The notes below the pieces were generated by a model. It was not told the DNA's origin and searched no databases. It was given only the letters and a program-made list of their open reading frames with translations. Position numbers and translations under genes: made by a program. This document shows, in pieces, positions 7,936 through 16,946 of a stretch of DNA of 64,000 nucleotides. How positions within the stretch are numbered: position 1 is the stretch's first letter; the number at the start of each line of letters is the position of its first letter. This DNA is from Desulfomarina profundi (lineage in GTDB: Bacteria; Desulfobacterota; Desulfobulbia; Desulfobulbales; Desulfocapsaceae): positions 1,260,501 through 1,324,500 of the forward strand of contig NZ_AP024086.1 of assembly GCF_019703855.1 (NCBI RefSeq), given 5' to 3'.

Positions 7936-8870
7936 TTTCTTTTCCTGCAGAGTAAATGTTGTGTATTTCCGCTGAGAAGCGCGGACGGTTCGGCCACGCC
8001 GATTGCCCCCACGGCCTTCAGGGCCGCGGAGGAGATATCAAGATTGTCGATGTTCAGTCCGTTGATTTCTTCTTTTGTAAAAAAATCAATGGGCCATTCG
8101 TTTTTTTGCGCAAATGCAAGCAGACCTTCCTCATCATTTTTTTTATCAATGGACGCCAGGTTGCGGATACAGAGGCGGCTCAGTCCATTGTCGTTCAGCA
8201 GTTGGGCAAGGCTCTCCTCAAATTCGCGGGCAGGGGTTCCCCGGTTGCAGCCGACACCCACAACAAGGTTGCGGGGCCGGAACATGCAGGCCCGGCTGTC
8301 CGGGTACAGGCGGTGGCTGACAATGATATCAGCTGCGTCCGGATCGGTGACGGCAGCCAGTTCTTCCGGCAGGGAGCGGCTGGTGAGATCCGTGTAGAAA
8401 AAGAGCGATTTGCGGTTGACCAGTTTTGTGCTTGCCCGGGTGAGCTTTTCCTGATCCTCCACCATAAGGCCGTTTTCCCTGGCCCACAGGTCGAGGGGGA
8501 GGAGACCGAGGGTGTCCGAGGCGGTTGTTATAACAGGTTTTCCGCCGGTTATGGTCGCCAGGCGGACGGCGAGTTCGTTGCCGCCGCCGATATGGCCTGA
8601 AAGAAGGCTGATGGCGTGTTGCCCCTGTTCGTCCATGATAACGACGCAGGGGTCCTTATGTTTATGGAGCAGCAGGGGGGCGATGGCCCGCACAACGATT
8701 CCGGCTGCCATGATGAAGATAAAACCGTCAAAATTCTGCCAGTTTTCGGCCACAACTTCAGCAATTTTTTTTGATCCCCGGGGAAGATATGTGGCGCCAG
8801 GGAGGGCCGCCGTCAGTTTGTCTGCCAGATTTTTTCCGCCGCTGGTAATGGAGAGGATTGCCAGTTTCAT
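7857..8870 (-). CDS. cbiG: Cobalt-precorrin-5A hydrolase CbiG
   Basis: A 337-residue protein with the N-terminal GTYLPRG-like region, FIMAAGIVVRAIAPLL, DEQGQHAISLLSGHIGGGNELAVRLA (typical CbiG core) and a C-terminal domain beginning VVGVGCNRGTPAREFE. It opens the lactone of cobalt-precorrin-5A and releases acetaldehyde, a step specific to the anaerobic pathway. Its C-terminus (HLLCRKRKWKNITMAIA) resembles the usual CbiG ending, so the 79-base overlap with cobJ is probably genuine. Its ATG overlaps the cbiF stop by four bases, consistent with coupled translation. Confidence 0.95.
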   Translation of the reverse strand: MKLAILSITSGGKNLADKLTAALPGATYLPRGSKKIAEVVAENWQNFDGFIFIMAAGIVVRAIAPLLLHKHKDPCVVIMDEQGQHAISLLSGHIGGGNELAVRLATITGGKPVITTASDTLGLLPLDLWARENGLMVEDQEKLTRASTKLVNRKSLFFYTDLTSRSLPEELAAVTDPDAADIIVSHRLYPDSRACMFRPRNLVVGVGCNRGTPAREFEESLAQLLNDNGLSRLCIRNLASIDKKNDEEGLLAFAQKNEWPIDFFTKEEINGLNIDNLDISSAALKAVGAIGVAEPSALLSGNTQHLLCRKRKWKNITMAIALVPSMLSARVRDQNSI

Positions 8871-9673
8871 ACCTTGCCTTTTCTGTACCCGTGGCTGAAG
8901 GATTTATCATACAGCCTGGAGAGCGCAGGAGGCGGGCCTTCCGCCAGGACATCACCCACGGCGATTATGGCGGTTTTGGTTATTCCAGCTTCTTTAACCT
9001 GGGTGGCAATTGTCGCGAGTGTCCCCCGGAGGATGTTTTCATCGGGCCAGCTCACCTTTTCCACTATGGCCACGGGGGTTGTATCTGTGTATCCCCCAGC
9101 CAGCAGGTCGTCCACCACCTTGTCGATCATGCTGACACTGAGAAAGATCATCATGGTAGCTTTATGTGAGGCCAGGCTGACCAGGTCCTGTTTTTCGGGA
9201 ACGGGGGTTCTACCTGCCCTGCGGGTGAAAATGACGGTCTGGGAGACTTCGGGCAGGGTCAGTTCCGTTGCCAGGGCGGCTGCTGAAGCGGTACCGGAAC
9301 TGACACCGGGAACAACGGTAAACGGGATATCATGTTCATTGAAGAGGGCCATCTGCTCATTGATGGCCCCGTAAATTGCCGGGTCACCCGTATGGAGGCG
9401 GACAATTTTTTTCCCCTTTTTCCAGGCCCTGTGGATAAGCTCAAAGACTTCGTCCAGGTTCATTCCGGCGGAGTCATGAACTTCCGCCGGAAGGTTTGTG
9501 ACCAGGGCGCGGGGTACCAGGCTGCCAGTGAAGATGACAAGATCCGCCTCACGCAGCAGTCGACGGCCCTTGACGGTGATAAGCTCGGGGTCGCCGGGAC
9601 CGGCCCCGACGAAATGGACCATCTGCCTGACAGGTTCTCCACTGGTTTTGCCTCTGTTCTCTGCGCTGTTCAT
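8867..9673 (-). CDS. cbiF: Precorrin-4 / cobalt-precorrin-4 C11-methyltransferase
   Basis: A 268-residue tetrapyrrole methyltransferase. It shows MVHFVGAGPGDPELITVKGRRLL, the CbiF/CobM-typical VIFTGSLVP, RLHTGDPAIYGAINEQ and PGVSSGTASAAALATELTLPE. It transfers a methyl group from SAM to C11 of the corrin precursor. It overlaps both neighbours (cbiET upstream and cbiG downstream) by four bases in ATGA arrangements, so the three are almost certainly co-translated. About 17 extra residues precede the conserved core, and I see no later start that would be better supported. Confidence 0.95.
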   Translation of the reverse strand: MNSAENRGKTSGEPVRQMVHFVGAGPGDPELITVKGRRLLREADLVIFTGSLVPRALVTNLPAEVHDSAGMNLDEVFELIHRAWKKGKKIVRLHTGDPAIYGAINEQMALFNEHDIPFTVVPGVSSGTASAAALATELTLPEVSQTVIFTRRAGRTPVPEKQDLVSLASHKATMMIFLSVSMIDKVVDDLLAGGYTDTTPVAIVEKVSWPDENILRGTLATIATQVKEAGITKTAIIAVGDVLAEGPPPALSRLYDKSFSHGYRKGKV

Positions 9674-10908
9674 TTTTTTCCTGTTATAACGGTTATGGGA
9701 TTAAAGTGTTGGGTGTTATTGTCATTTTCATCACCAAAGGTGGATCGGCTCACCCGGATAAGCGAGCGGCTGACCGAAAGTCCGCATTCGGCCATGGCCG
9801 CGGGGGCTGTGCGAGTTGTTTTCTCGATGACGCCATTGACAACCAGGCGCCCTTTTTCCGGGAGTTGCGCGGCGGCGATATGGATTATCTGCCGTAATGC
9901 ACCGGAACTTCCACCGATAAAGACCCGGTCGGGTGCGGGCAGGTCCTGGAGCATTTCAGGGGCCCGGCCGAAAACCGGAACCACGTTGAAACAGTGGAAG
10001 CGGCGGATATTTTCTTTGATATTTTCCAGCTCTTCCATCTTGTGTTCAATGGTATAGACGGTCAGGCCGGGATTGGTCCTGGCCGCTTCAATGGAAATGG
10101 ACCCACTGCCGCCCCCTACGTCCCAGAAGACACCGGTGCGGGGGAGTCTGAGCTGATGAAGGGTGACAGCCCTTACCTCGCTCTTGGTGATCAGGCCGCG
10201 GCTGTGGCAGATTTCGTCCTCGGTGAGCCCCAGGCCGAACTCCCGGTGCAGCAGACCTGACTGAGTTTTCTTTTCCCTGGTAAGGCAGAATATATTGAGA
10301 GCGGAAAACCGACGTTTGCCTGTTTCGGCAAGTGATCCCCTGAAAATTTTTTCGCTTTCAAGGTCAATATCTTCGACAACATGCACCCTGAGATTTTTTC
10401 CAATTTGCCCCTTGTCCCCGATGAGTTCGAGGTAATTAAGAATTTTTCGGGCGATGATGTCAGGGCTGTTGTTTTTATCTGTAAAAACAAAAGCTTTGTG
10501 ATGAAGGAGCAGCAGTCCGGGGATGTGATGGTGACTTCTTCCGTGAAGGCTGATAATCCTGCCGTCATCCCAGCTGATTTTAAAGCGTGCGGCGGCTCGC
10601 TGCACGGCACTGAGGGCGGGGTGGATTTCAACCCTGTCACACCCGAACTCTTCCAGGATACGTTTGCCTATACCGTAAAAAAGCGGGTCCCCGCTGGCAA
10701 GAATGGCCACGTTGCCGGTTTGCAGCGCTTCCCTCGTGGCGCTGAAGGCTGTAGCCAGCGGGGCAACCGGGATTCGCCGGCCGTTAAACTGTTCGACCAG
10801 GTTCTGTAACCTCTCAGTTCCCACGAGAAGGGTACATTGACCCAGCAGGGTCTGTGATTGCAAAACCAGGCCATTGTCGCTGGTGCCAATGAGGAAAATT
10901 TTATACAT
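9670..10908 (-). CDS. cbiET: Fused precorrin-6Y C5,15-methyltransferase (decarboxylating), CbiET
   Basis: A 412-residue fusion. The N-terminal half (to about residue 200) is a CbiE-type methylase with LASGDPLFYGIGKRILEEFG. The C-terminal half (from about 215) is CbiT-like with the SAM-binding motif FWDVGGGSGSISIEAA and FIGGSSGALRQII. Together they methylate C5 and C15 and decarboxylate the C12 acetate. The same fusion is called CobL in aerobic organisms, and here the neighbours are of the anaerobic set. It overlaps cbiD by eight bases and cbiF by four. Confidence 0.94.
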   Translation of the reverse strand: MYKIFLIGTSDNGLVLQSQTLLGQCTLLVGTERLQNLVEQFNGRRIPVAPLATAFSATREALQTGNVAILASGDPLFYGIGKRILEEFGCDRVEIHPALSAVQRAAARFKISWDDGRIISLHGRSHHHIPGLLLLHHKAFVFTDKNNSPDIIARKILNYLELIGDKGQIGKNLRVHVVEDIDLESEKIFRGSLAETGKRRFSALNIFCLTREKKTQSGLLHREFGLGLTEDEICHSRGLITKSEVRAVTLHQLRLPRTGVFWDVGGGSGSISIEAARTNPGLTVYTIEHKMEELENIKENIRRFHCFNVVPVFGRAPEMLQDLPAPDRVFIGGSSGALRQIIHIAAAQLPEKGRLVVNGVIEKTTRTAPAAMAECGLSVSRSLIRVSRSTFGDENDNNTQHFNPITVITGKK

Positions 10909-11977
10909 GGGCCAGAATCCTTGCCTTGTGATCCACCAGATAGACCTTCACCTTTCTGCCGCTGACATCCTCAGCGTATTCCCTGGCCTTATGGCAGACC
11001 GCGGTGATAATTTCGCTCCGGCCCGCTTCCTCAAGATGTTTGTACATCTCCCTGGCTGTGTTGGATTTCTCTATTTTTTCAAGCACTTTGCCGTTGGCAC
11101 CCAGCTCCTTGAGAAGTCTTGCGGCGTCAATCATTTCCAGGGCTCCGTTACGCACATGGGTCTGGGGAACGCGCAGGGCCGCTTTGACGATTTTGGCCCA
11201 CATACCGGAGAGGTGGATGGTGGTAAAGTCGTGTTTTGCAGCCTCAAGAAGTGAAAACTCCAGGTAGTCTCCCATCATGGCAAAGGCTTCCTCCTCCAGG
11301 TCAAGGAGCTTCTGGGCCCCTTTTTCCGAAGTTCTGCCAGTGGAAATCACGATATCCTTCAGGCCGGCTTCTTTTGCCACATCCATGGAGGCCTTGATGG
11401 TGGCGGTCCAGGCGTCGGCGGAAACGGGTCTGACAATACCGGTCGTGCCGAGAATGGAGATGCCGCCCACCACGCCGAGGCGATAGTTCAGTGTTTTTTC
11501 GACGAGTTCGGCTCCTTTCGGCACGATAATGGTGATCGTTACCCGGCCCTTTGGCACAGCCTCACGCACTGCTGCTGTAATCATCTTCCGGGGAACAGGA
11601 TTGATGGCCGGTTCTCCGGCCCTGACCGCCAGACCCGGTTTTGTGACTTTGCCCACGCCGGAGCCGCCGCAGAGGTACAGACCGTCTATCTCCACGCAGT
11701 TTGCGGGATCGGGATTATTCAGGTCTGCCCTGGCGCCAATCTCCGCACCATTGGTGACATCGGGATCGTCCCCGGCATCTTTTATGATATATGCCTCAAA
11801 ACTGCCGTCACTATTGTATCGTGTGGAGTCCACATGAAAAATTTTTCTGCTGCCGTCGGGAAAAGGAATTTCCACTGTAGCGGGTGGATTTTCCCCGCAG
11901 AGCATCAGGGCTGCCGCCTTGGCCGCGGCCGCAGCGCAGGAACCGGTAGTAAAACCACTGCGTAATCGTTTCGCCAT
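10901..11977 (-). CDS. cbiD: Cobalt-precorrin-5B C1-methyltransferase CbiD
   Basis: A 358-residue protein with the signature start KRLRSGFTTGSCAAAAAKAA, GAEIGARADLNNPD, GSGVGKVTKPGLAV and ILGTTGIVRP. CbiD methylates C1 in the anaerobic pathway and is a marker of that route. Its ATG comes two bases after the cbiC stop, and its end overlaps cbiET by eight bases. Length and motifs are normal for the family. Confidence 0.96.
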   Translation of the reverse strand: MAKRLRSGFTTGSCAAAAAKAAALMLCGENPPATVEIPFPDGSRKIFHVDSTRYNSDGSFEAYIIKDAGDDPDVTNGAEIGARADLNNPDPANCVEIDGLYLCGGSGVGKVTKPGLAVRAGEPAINPVPRKMITAAVREAVPKGRVTITIIVPKGAELVEKTLNYRLGVVGGISILGTTGIVRPVSADAWTATIKASMDVAKEAGLKDIVISTGRTSEKGAQKLLDLEEEAFAMMGDYLEFSLLEAAKHDFTTIHLSGMWAKIVKAALRVPQTHVRNGALEMIDAARLLKELGANGKVLEKIEKSNTAREMYKHLEEAGRSEIITAVCHKAREYAEDVSGRKVKVYLVDHKARILAHV

Positions 11978-11978
11978 T

Positions 11979-12617
11979 TTACTGTTGTGCCAGTCTGATT
12001 AACGCGTTGACGATTGCCGCGGCCACGGGGCTGCCACCCTTGCGGCCCAGGCTGGTGATGTGCAGGGGATTGTCACGGTGCAGCAGCGCTTTGGATTCGG
12101 CCGCATTGACAAAGCCGACCGGTACCCCGACAATAAGAGGTCTTTTTTTCTCCTCCATCTGCCCAACAAGCCTGATGGCCTCAAGAAGGGCTGTGGGAGC
12201 GTTGCCGATGGCGACAATACCGATATTTTCGCCCAAACCTTTTTCGATGGCGACCTCCGAGCGGGTTTTTGCGCTCTTTCTGGCAATTTCAGCAACCGTT
12301 TTGTCGGCCACATTGCAAAACACCCTGCCGCCCCATTGTGCCAGCATGCCCTTGCTGATACCTGCTGCCACCATGGTCACATCGGTGAGGATGTTTTTTC
12401 CGCCACGAATGGCGTCTATGGCCCCTTCGATGGCTCCGGGGGTAAAGCGCATATTGTCAAAGAAGGAGAAATCACCGGTGGCATGGATAACCCTCTGGAT
12501 AACCTTGTAGGCGGGATCATCGGGATTTTCTATTTTTGTATCCAGTTCTTCGCTGATGATGCGGAAACTCTCTTCCTCGATCTTCAGCGGATCTATTTTA
12601 CGTATTGTGATAGTCAT
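11979..12617 (-). CDS. cbiC: Cobalt-precorrin-8 methylmutase CbiC
   Basis: A 212-residue methylmutase that moves the C11 methyl to C12 and yields (hydrogeno)cobyrinate. The catalytic histidine lies in RVIHATGDFSF (about residue 48). Other family motifs are DVTMVAAGIS, GNAPTALLEAI, GVPVGFVNAAESK and RKGGSPVAAAIVNAL. It follows cbiA after a ~150-base gap that contains a tandem duplication, and leads directly into cbiD. Confidence 0.95.
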   Translation of the reverse strand: MTITIRKIDPLKIEEESFRIISEELDTKIENPDDPAYKVIQRVIHATGDFSFFDNMRFTPGAIEGAIDAIRGGKNILTDVTMVAAGISKGMLAQWGGRVFCNVADKTVAEIARKSAKTRSEVAIEKGLGENIGIVAIGNAPTALLEAIRLVGQMEEKKRPLIVGVPVGFVNAAESKALLHRDNPLHITSLGRKGGSPVAAAIVNALIRLAQQ

Positions 12618-12628
12618 TGTTTTCTCTT

Positions 12629-12814
12629 GTTTATATGAAAGTGTGGGTTAAAAACTCCAGTTACCGCGTCACTTTTATTGTTCGTTGTAGCTGTGGTCAA
12701 AAAATTGGTCCAGCTTTGCTGGTTTATATGAAAGTGTGGGTTAAAAACTCCAGTTACCGCGTCACTTTCAATGTTCATTGTGGCTGTGGTCCAAAATTTG
12801 GTCCAGCCTTGCTG
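12629..12814. repeat. Tandem 93-bp duplication that includes the 3' end of cbiA
   Basis: Two adjacent 93-base copies (12629-12721 and 12722-12814) differ at roughly ten positions; both begin GTTTATATGAAAGTGTGGG. The right copy contains the last codons and stop of cbiA (leftward). The left copy, now outside the gene, still reads as a similar tail in the same phase: PAKLDQFFDHSYNEQ-stop against PARLDQILDHSHNEH-stop. Each copy ends in a small palindrome around CCAGC/GCTGG. Confidence 0.9.
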
Positions 12815-14153
12815 GTTTTGAGCAATGGGAAATAAATGATTTTACCATGTGCGGATTATAACCGAAATGGAGGTGCATATATCCCCCCAGAACATTTTTA
12901 TAACGATATCCTTCCTCCTGACCGTTGTTGACCCGATAGACTCTTTCTATGCTCTTCGGCATTTCTTCTATAGTTGAATAGTGGAACTCATGGCCCCTGA
13001 GAACACTGCCGGCGGGGCCGAAAAAACTCTCCCGTGTCGTTTCGATCTGACGATAGCCAAGGCTCGCTCTTTTTTTCTGCATCCTGGCCCTGACCGGAAA
13101 AATTGAGGCCATGGGAAAAAAGGAGTTATCGGAGTCGGCAATACCTTCGGTCAGGTACATGAAACCGCCACATTCACAGTAGACCGGGTTATTGTTTTCA
13201 GCAAAATTTTTTATCTCCGCGAGCATTGAACGGTTTGCGCTGAGCTGTGGACCATAGAGCTCGGGGTAGCCACCTCCCAGGTAGAGGCCATCGATATTTT
13301 CGGGAAGGGATCGGTCCTCAAGGGGGCTGAAAAAACAGAGTTCCGCTCCTCCATCCCGTAGAGAATCAAAATTATCCTCATAATAAAAGCAGAAGGCGCG
13401 ATCTTTTGCCACACCTATGCGGCAGCGTTGAGGAACGGATTTTTCCTTTTGAGGATTCAGCGTTTTTCTTTCACTTTGGAAAAGCTCAAGGATTCGCCCA
13501 AGGTCGACATGTTCACTGATCGTCCTGATCAGGGTGGCGATGCCGTCTTCACTCAAAGGGGATTCCTCCCCGGTCAGTAACCCCAGGTGACGCCCGGGAA
13601 TACTGAACTCCAGGGTTCGGGGAATATGGCCGAGGATCTCTGCATCGCAGTGTTTTTGAATGGCGTCAGTCACCAGTTGCAGATGACGCTTGCTGGCGAC
13701 CCGGTTGAGGATGATTCCGCGCGGGGCGACGGCGGGATCAAGCATCTCAAAGCCCTTTACGACAGCCGCCGCACTTTCCGCAGTGGAGCGGACATCGAGC
13801 ACCAGGATGGTCCCGACCCCGAGAACACGGGCGAGAGCGGCCGAGGAGGACTTGCCGCCGTCAAACATACCCATGACTCCTTCAATGATGGCAAGTTCGT
13901 GGCCTGAACTGTTTTTTTCATAACAGTGTCGGGTAAAATCCTCTCCGCACATCCACAGGTCCAGGTTTCTGGACACCTTTGCGGTGACCAGTTTATGGAG
14001 ACCGGGATCGATGAAGTCGGGCCCGCATTTAAAGGGCTGCACGGATACACCCCTTGCCCTGAAAGCCGCCATCAGACCAAGTGCCACGGTGGTTTTTCCT
14101 GAGCCGCTGGAGGTTCCGGCGATGATCAGGGAGCTGGTTTTGTCTGTTGTCAT
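12768..14153 (-). CDS. cbiA: Cobyrinic acid a,c-diamide synthase CbiA
   Basis: A synthase of about 461 residues that amidates the a and c acetate side chains of cobyrinate using glutamine and ATP. N-terminal P-loop IAGTSSGSGKTTVALGLMAAF, then PFKCGPDFIDPGLH, and a C-terminal class-I glutaminase domain with nucleophile Cys in NPVYCECGGFMYLTEG and GHEFHYS near the end. I take the ATG at 14153, 13 bases after the binding-protein stop; in-frame ATGs at 14177 and 14216 would overlap that gene and lack a ribosome site. The 3' end lies inside one copy of a tandem repeat. Confidence 0.93.
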   Translation of the reverse strand: MTTDKTSSLIIAGTSSGSGKTTVALGLMAAFRARGVSVQPFKCGPDFIDPGLHKLVTAKVSRNLDLWMCGEDFTRHCYEKNSSGHELAIIEGVMGMFDGGKSSSAALARVLGVGTILVLDVRSTAESAAAVVKGFEMLDPAVAPRGIILNRVASKRHLQLVTDAIQKHCDAEILGHIPRTLEFSIPGRHLGLLTGEESPLSEDGIATLIRTISEHVDLGRILELFQSERKTLNPQKEKSVPQRCRIGVAKDRAFCFYYEDNFDSLRDGGAELCFFSPLEDRSLPENIDGLYLGGGYPELYGPQLSANRSMLAEIKNFAENNNPVYCECGGFMYLTEGIADSDNSFFPMASIFPVRARMQKKRASLGYRQIETTRESFFGPAGSVLRGHEFHYSTIEEMPKSIERVYRVNNGQEEGYRYKNVLGGYMHLHFGYNPHMVKSFISHCSKPARLDQILDHSHNEH

Positions 14154-14166
14154 ATCTTTATCATGC

Positions 14167-15099
14167 CTACTTGACATTGGGGAAAAAAATGGCGTTGAGC
14201 TGTTTGATTCCTTCAAGGATACGGAAGGTCGGTCGTGAGACCAGGGCTTCTTCCACCAGGAACACCTTTTTGTTCTGAACCGCTTTAATAGCCTGGAAGC
14301 CGGATTCCTGAAAAATCATATCGAGGGTGACCGGGTTCATACGGCCATGCTGGGCCAGGAAAATATCAATTTCGGTGGCGTGTCCGAGAATACGCTCCTT
14401 GCCGTAGTCGGCGATATTGGTCTTTCTCACCTGGATGGCGTCTTGTGCGATATTGACCCCACCCGCCTGCCTGAGAACATACATGGCGGTGCTGGTGGCT
14501 GAAAAGGTTTTCATCTTTTTATGGATCGATTCAAAATAGACCCGTGGTCGCGCACTTTCGGGAATGGAGTCGAGTTTTGTGCGGATTTTTTCTACTCCCA
14601 GGTTGAATGAAGAAATCATCTGTTCGGCCTCCTTTTCCCGGCCTACCAGGCGTCCCAGGTTCCTCCAGTATGCAAATATTTCAGAGATGGAGGAAGGCTG
14701 CAGCGAGATGACCGTGATACCGGCCTGCTGGAGTTTTTTGATAAACTGGGGATGGGAACGCTCGATCATCGGCCTTACCAGTACCAGATCCGGTCGCATG
14801 GCGATAAATTTTTCCGGGTCTTCCCGGTAGGAGAATCTTTTTCGGGAGAGGATTTCGGCAGGGTAGTTATCGGTTCTGGAAATACCGATCAGGCTGTTTG
14901 CTGCGCCGAGAGAGCAGAGGTTTTCGGTATGGGCGGAGTAAAGAGAGATAATCCGGGTAAACGGTTTTACAATATGAATTTTTCTGCCGGCCTTATCTGT
15001 AAAATCTGCCTGTTGCGCCAGAACCGTCATCGGGACAGTAAAGAGGATGAACAGCAGCGGATAAAAGAGGAGAGGAATGCACCTGCCACTGGTTTTCAT
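14167..15099 (-). CDS. Periplasmic ABC substrate-binding protein, corrinoid or iron-chelate type
   Basis: A 310-residue protein with an N-terminal signal peptide (hydrophobic residues about 8-28, ending VLAQQ) and a class III binding-protein fold. Motifs: DKAGRKIHIVKPFTRIISL, MRPDLVLVRPMIE, GREKEAEQMI and PRVYFES. BtuF, FecB and FhuD proteins share this fold. It lies in the middle of the cobalamin run and overlaps the ATPase gene by four bases, so a corrinoid or cobalt-chelate ligand is the best inference, but sequence alone cannot separate this from a siderophore. Confidence 0.85.
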   Translation of the reverse strand: MKTSGRCIPLLFYPLLFILFTVPMTVLAQQADFTDKAGRKIHIVKPFTRIISLYSAHTENLCSLGAANSLIGISRTDNYPAEILSRKRFSYREDPEKFIAMRPDLVLVRPMIERSHPQFIKKLQQAGITVISLQPSSISEIFAYWRNLGRLVGREKEAEQMISSFNLGVEKIRTKLDSIPESARPRVYFESIHKKMKTFSATSTAMYVLRQAGGVNIAQDAIQVRKTNIADYGKERILGHATEIDIFLAQHGRMNPVTLDMIFQESGFQAIKAVQNKKVFLVEEALVSRPTFRILEGIKQLNAIFFPNVK

Positions 15100-15890
15100 G
15101 ATAATTCTCCATAGTGAAAGTTGATCTGCAGGTTTCCGCCCTGTTGTCTCCCGGAAACATTTGCGTGTACCCCGAAAACATCCAGGATGTTTTCGGAACT
15201 CATAACCTGCCTGGTGGCGCCAAAATGTTGAATGCGCCCTTCCCGCATAAAAAGAATCTCATCACAGTAGCCAGCCGCGAGGTTGAGATCGTGTATAACT
15301 GCAATTATTGTTCGTTTTTCAGTTTTGACAAGTTTTTTTGCAACATTGAAGATCTGCAGGGTGTATTGAATGTCCAGACTGGCGGTGGCCTCATCAAAGA
15401 GGAGTACCGGGGTGTTCTGGGCAAAGGCCCTGGCCACAACGGCCCTCTGTTTCTGGCCGCCGGAGAGTTCGGTGAACTGTCTGTTTCGTGCGTCCAGAAT
15501 GCCGATGGTTTCCATGGCGTTTTTCACATGGTCCCAGTCTTCGGCAGAGGGGGAGCCGAAGCGGGGAATATACGGGTGTCTGCCCATGAGGACAATTTCC
15601 TCCACCGTGTATTCAAATCCTGTGCTGAATTCCTGGGGGACGAGGCCGATCAGGTGAGCCAGCTGTTTGCGCGGATAATCGTTGATTTTTCTGCCCATGA
15701 AAACAATCTCTCCCTGGTCCGGTTTGCGATTGCCGATCAGCAGGTCAAGAAAAGTGGTTTTACCGCAGCCGTTGGGTCCGACTATGCCATAGAATTTTCC
15801 TTTTTCCAGGGAAAGTGAAATGTCGTGGAGGACGAGTGAATCGTTATAACTGAAGGAGATGTCTTCTATTGAGAAAATAGTGCTACTCAT
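15096..15890 (-). CDS. ABC transporter ATPase, FecE/BtuD family
   Basis: A 264-residue ATPase with Walker A GPNGCGKTTFLDLL (about 37-50), a Q-loop in LIGLVPQEF, signature LSGGQKQRAVVARA, Walker B VLLFDEATASLD and the switch histidine in IAVIHDLNLA. It energises uptake with the permease encoded just upstream (8-base overlap) and the binding protein just downstream (4-base overlap). FecE and BtuD-type ATPases serve iron-chelate or vitamin B12 import; the operon context favours corrinoids. Confidence 0.92.
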   Translation of the reverse strand: MSSTIFSIEDISFSYNDSLVLHDISLSLEKGKFYGIVGPNGCGKTTFLDLLIGNRKPDQGEIVFMGRKINDYPRKQLAHLIGLVPQEFSTGFEYTVEEIVLMGRHPYIPRFGSPSAEDWDHVKNAMETIGILDARNRQFTELSGGQKQRAVVARAFAQNTPVLLFDEATASLDIQYTLQIFNVAKKLVKTEKRTIIAVIHDLNLAAGYCDEILFMREGRIQHFGATRQVMSSENILDVFGVHANVSGRQQGGNLQINFHYGELS

Positions 15891-16923
15891 GACGCACCCC
15901 CCGCTGTCTTTTCCGGAAGATCACGCAGAAGAAGGGCCCGCCGATCAGTGCGGTCAACACACCTATGGGTACTTCCACGGGCAGAACGGCCCTGGTCACG
16001 GTATCTGCCAGGAGGAGCAGAATGGCGCCTGCAAGGGCCGAGACGGGCAGGAGTTTCCGGTTGTCCGGCCCCACAAGAAAGCGCATGAGGTGGGGGACGA
16101 TCAGGCCGATAAAGCCTATGATTCCGGTCATGGCCACGCAGATGGCGGTGACAAAGGAGGCGGTGAGCAGCAAAATGATCCGGACCTTTGCGGTTTCGAC
16201 CCCGAGAGCGTCGGAAGAGCGGGAACCCAGGCTCATGATATTGAGGTCACGGCCATAGAAATAAGTGATGGCGCCCCCAATCAGAACCGCAGCACCAATG
16301 AGCAGCACGCTGTCCCAGGTGCTGGACACAAAGGAACCCATCAGCCAGAAAATAATAACAGCCACCTGTTCGTCGGCCAGGTATTTCATAAAGCTGATTC
16401 CCGCGGATAAGATGGCCCCGACAATGACGCCCGAGAGAATCAGGGTGTTCGCGGAAATCCGGCCGTTGAAGGTGGAGAGGTGGATGACGACGAACAGGGT
16501 GATAATCGCGCCGCAGAAGGCAAAGAGCGGGATAGAAAACTGGCTGAACATGCTCAGGTTGGCGAGAAGGGCAAGGGATGCCCCGAATGCGGCACCACTG
16601 GAGATACCGAGTGTGTACGGGTCGGCAAGGGGGTTGAGGAGTATACCCTGGTAGATGACACCGCTGAGGGCAAGACCCGCACCGACAAGGGCGGCTGTCA
16701 GGATACGCGGCAACCGGACATCCATGACCACGTAGGGGATTGTCTTGTCGATGTCGTGCAGCAGATCCTCGTTGCCTGTCAGGGCGGAGAGAATTGTTCT
16801 GAAAATTTCCGTGGCGGAGATAGTGATATAGCCCATTCCCGTGGAGAGCACAACAGTGGCAAAACAGGTTGCCGCCAGGGCCAGGGTCAGTAATAAAAAT
16901 CTGTTTGAAAATGTGGAAGACAT
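15883..16923 (-). CDS. ABC transporter permease, FecCD/BtuC family
   Basis: A 346-residue polytopic inner-membrane protein of the FecCD family. Family motifs: LPRILTAALVGAGLALSGVIYQGILLNPLADPYTLGISSGAAFGA (residues about 53-97), GRDLNIMSLGSRSSDALGV and GIIGFIGLIVPHLMRFLVGPDNR near the C-terminus. It should form the translocation path as a homodimer with the ATPase. It starts 23 bases after the gate-domain gene and overlaps the ATPase gene by eight bases. Confidence 0.93.
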   Translation of the reverse strand: MSSTFSNRFLLLTLALAATCFATVVLSTGMGYITISATEIFRTILSALTGNEDLLHDIDKTIPYVVMDVRLPRILTAALVGAGLALSGVIYQGILLNPLADPYTLGISSGAAFGASLALLANLSMFSQFSIPLFAFCGAIITLFVVIHLSTFNGRISANTLILSGVIVGAILSAGISFMKYLADEQVAVIIFWLMGSFVSSTWDSVLLIGAAVLIGGAITYFYGRDLNIMSLGSRSSDALGVETAKVRIILLLTASFVTAICVAMTGIIGFIGLIVPHLMRFLVGPDNRKLLPVSALAGAILLLLADTVTRAVLPVEVPIGVLTALIGGPFFCVIFRKRQRGVRHE

Positions 16924-16946
16924 TATTTCTTTTTAATCACAAAAAA

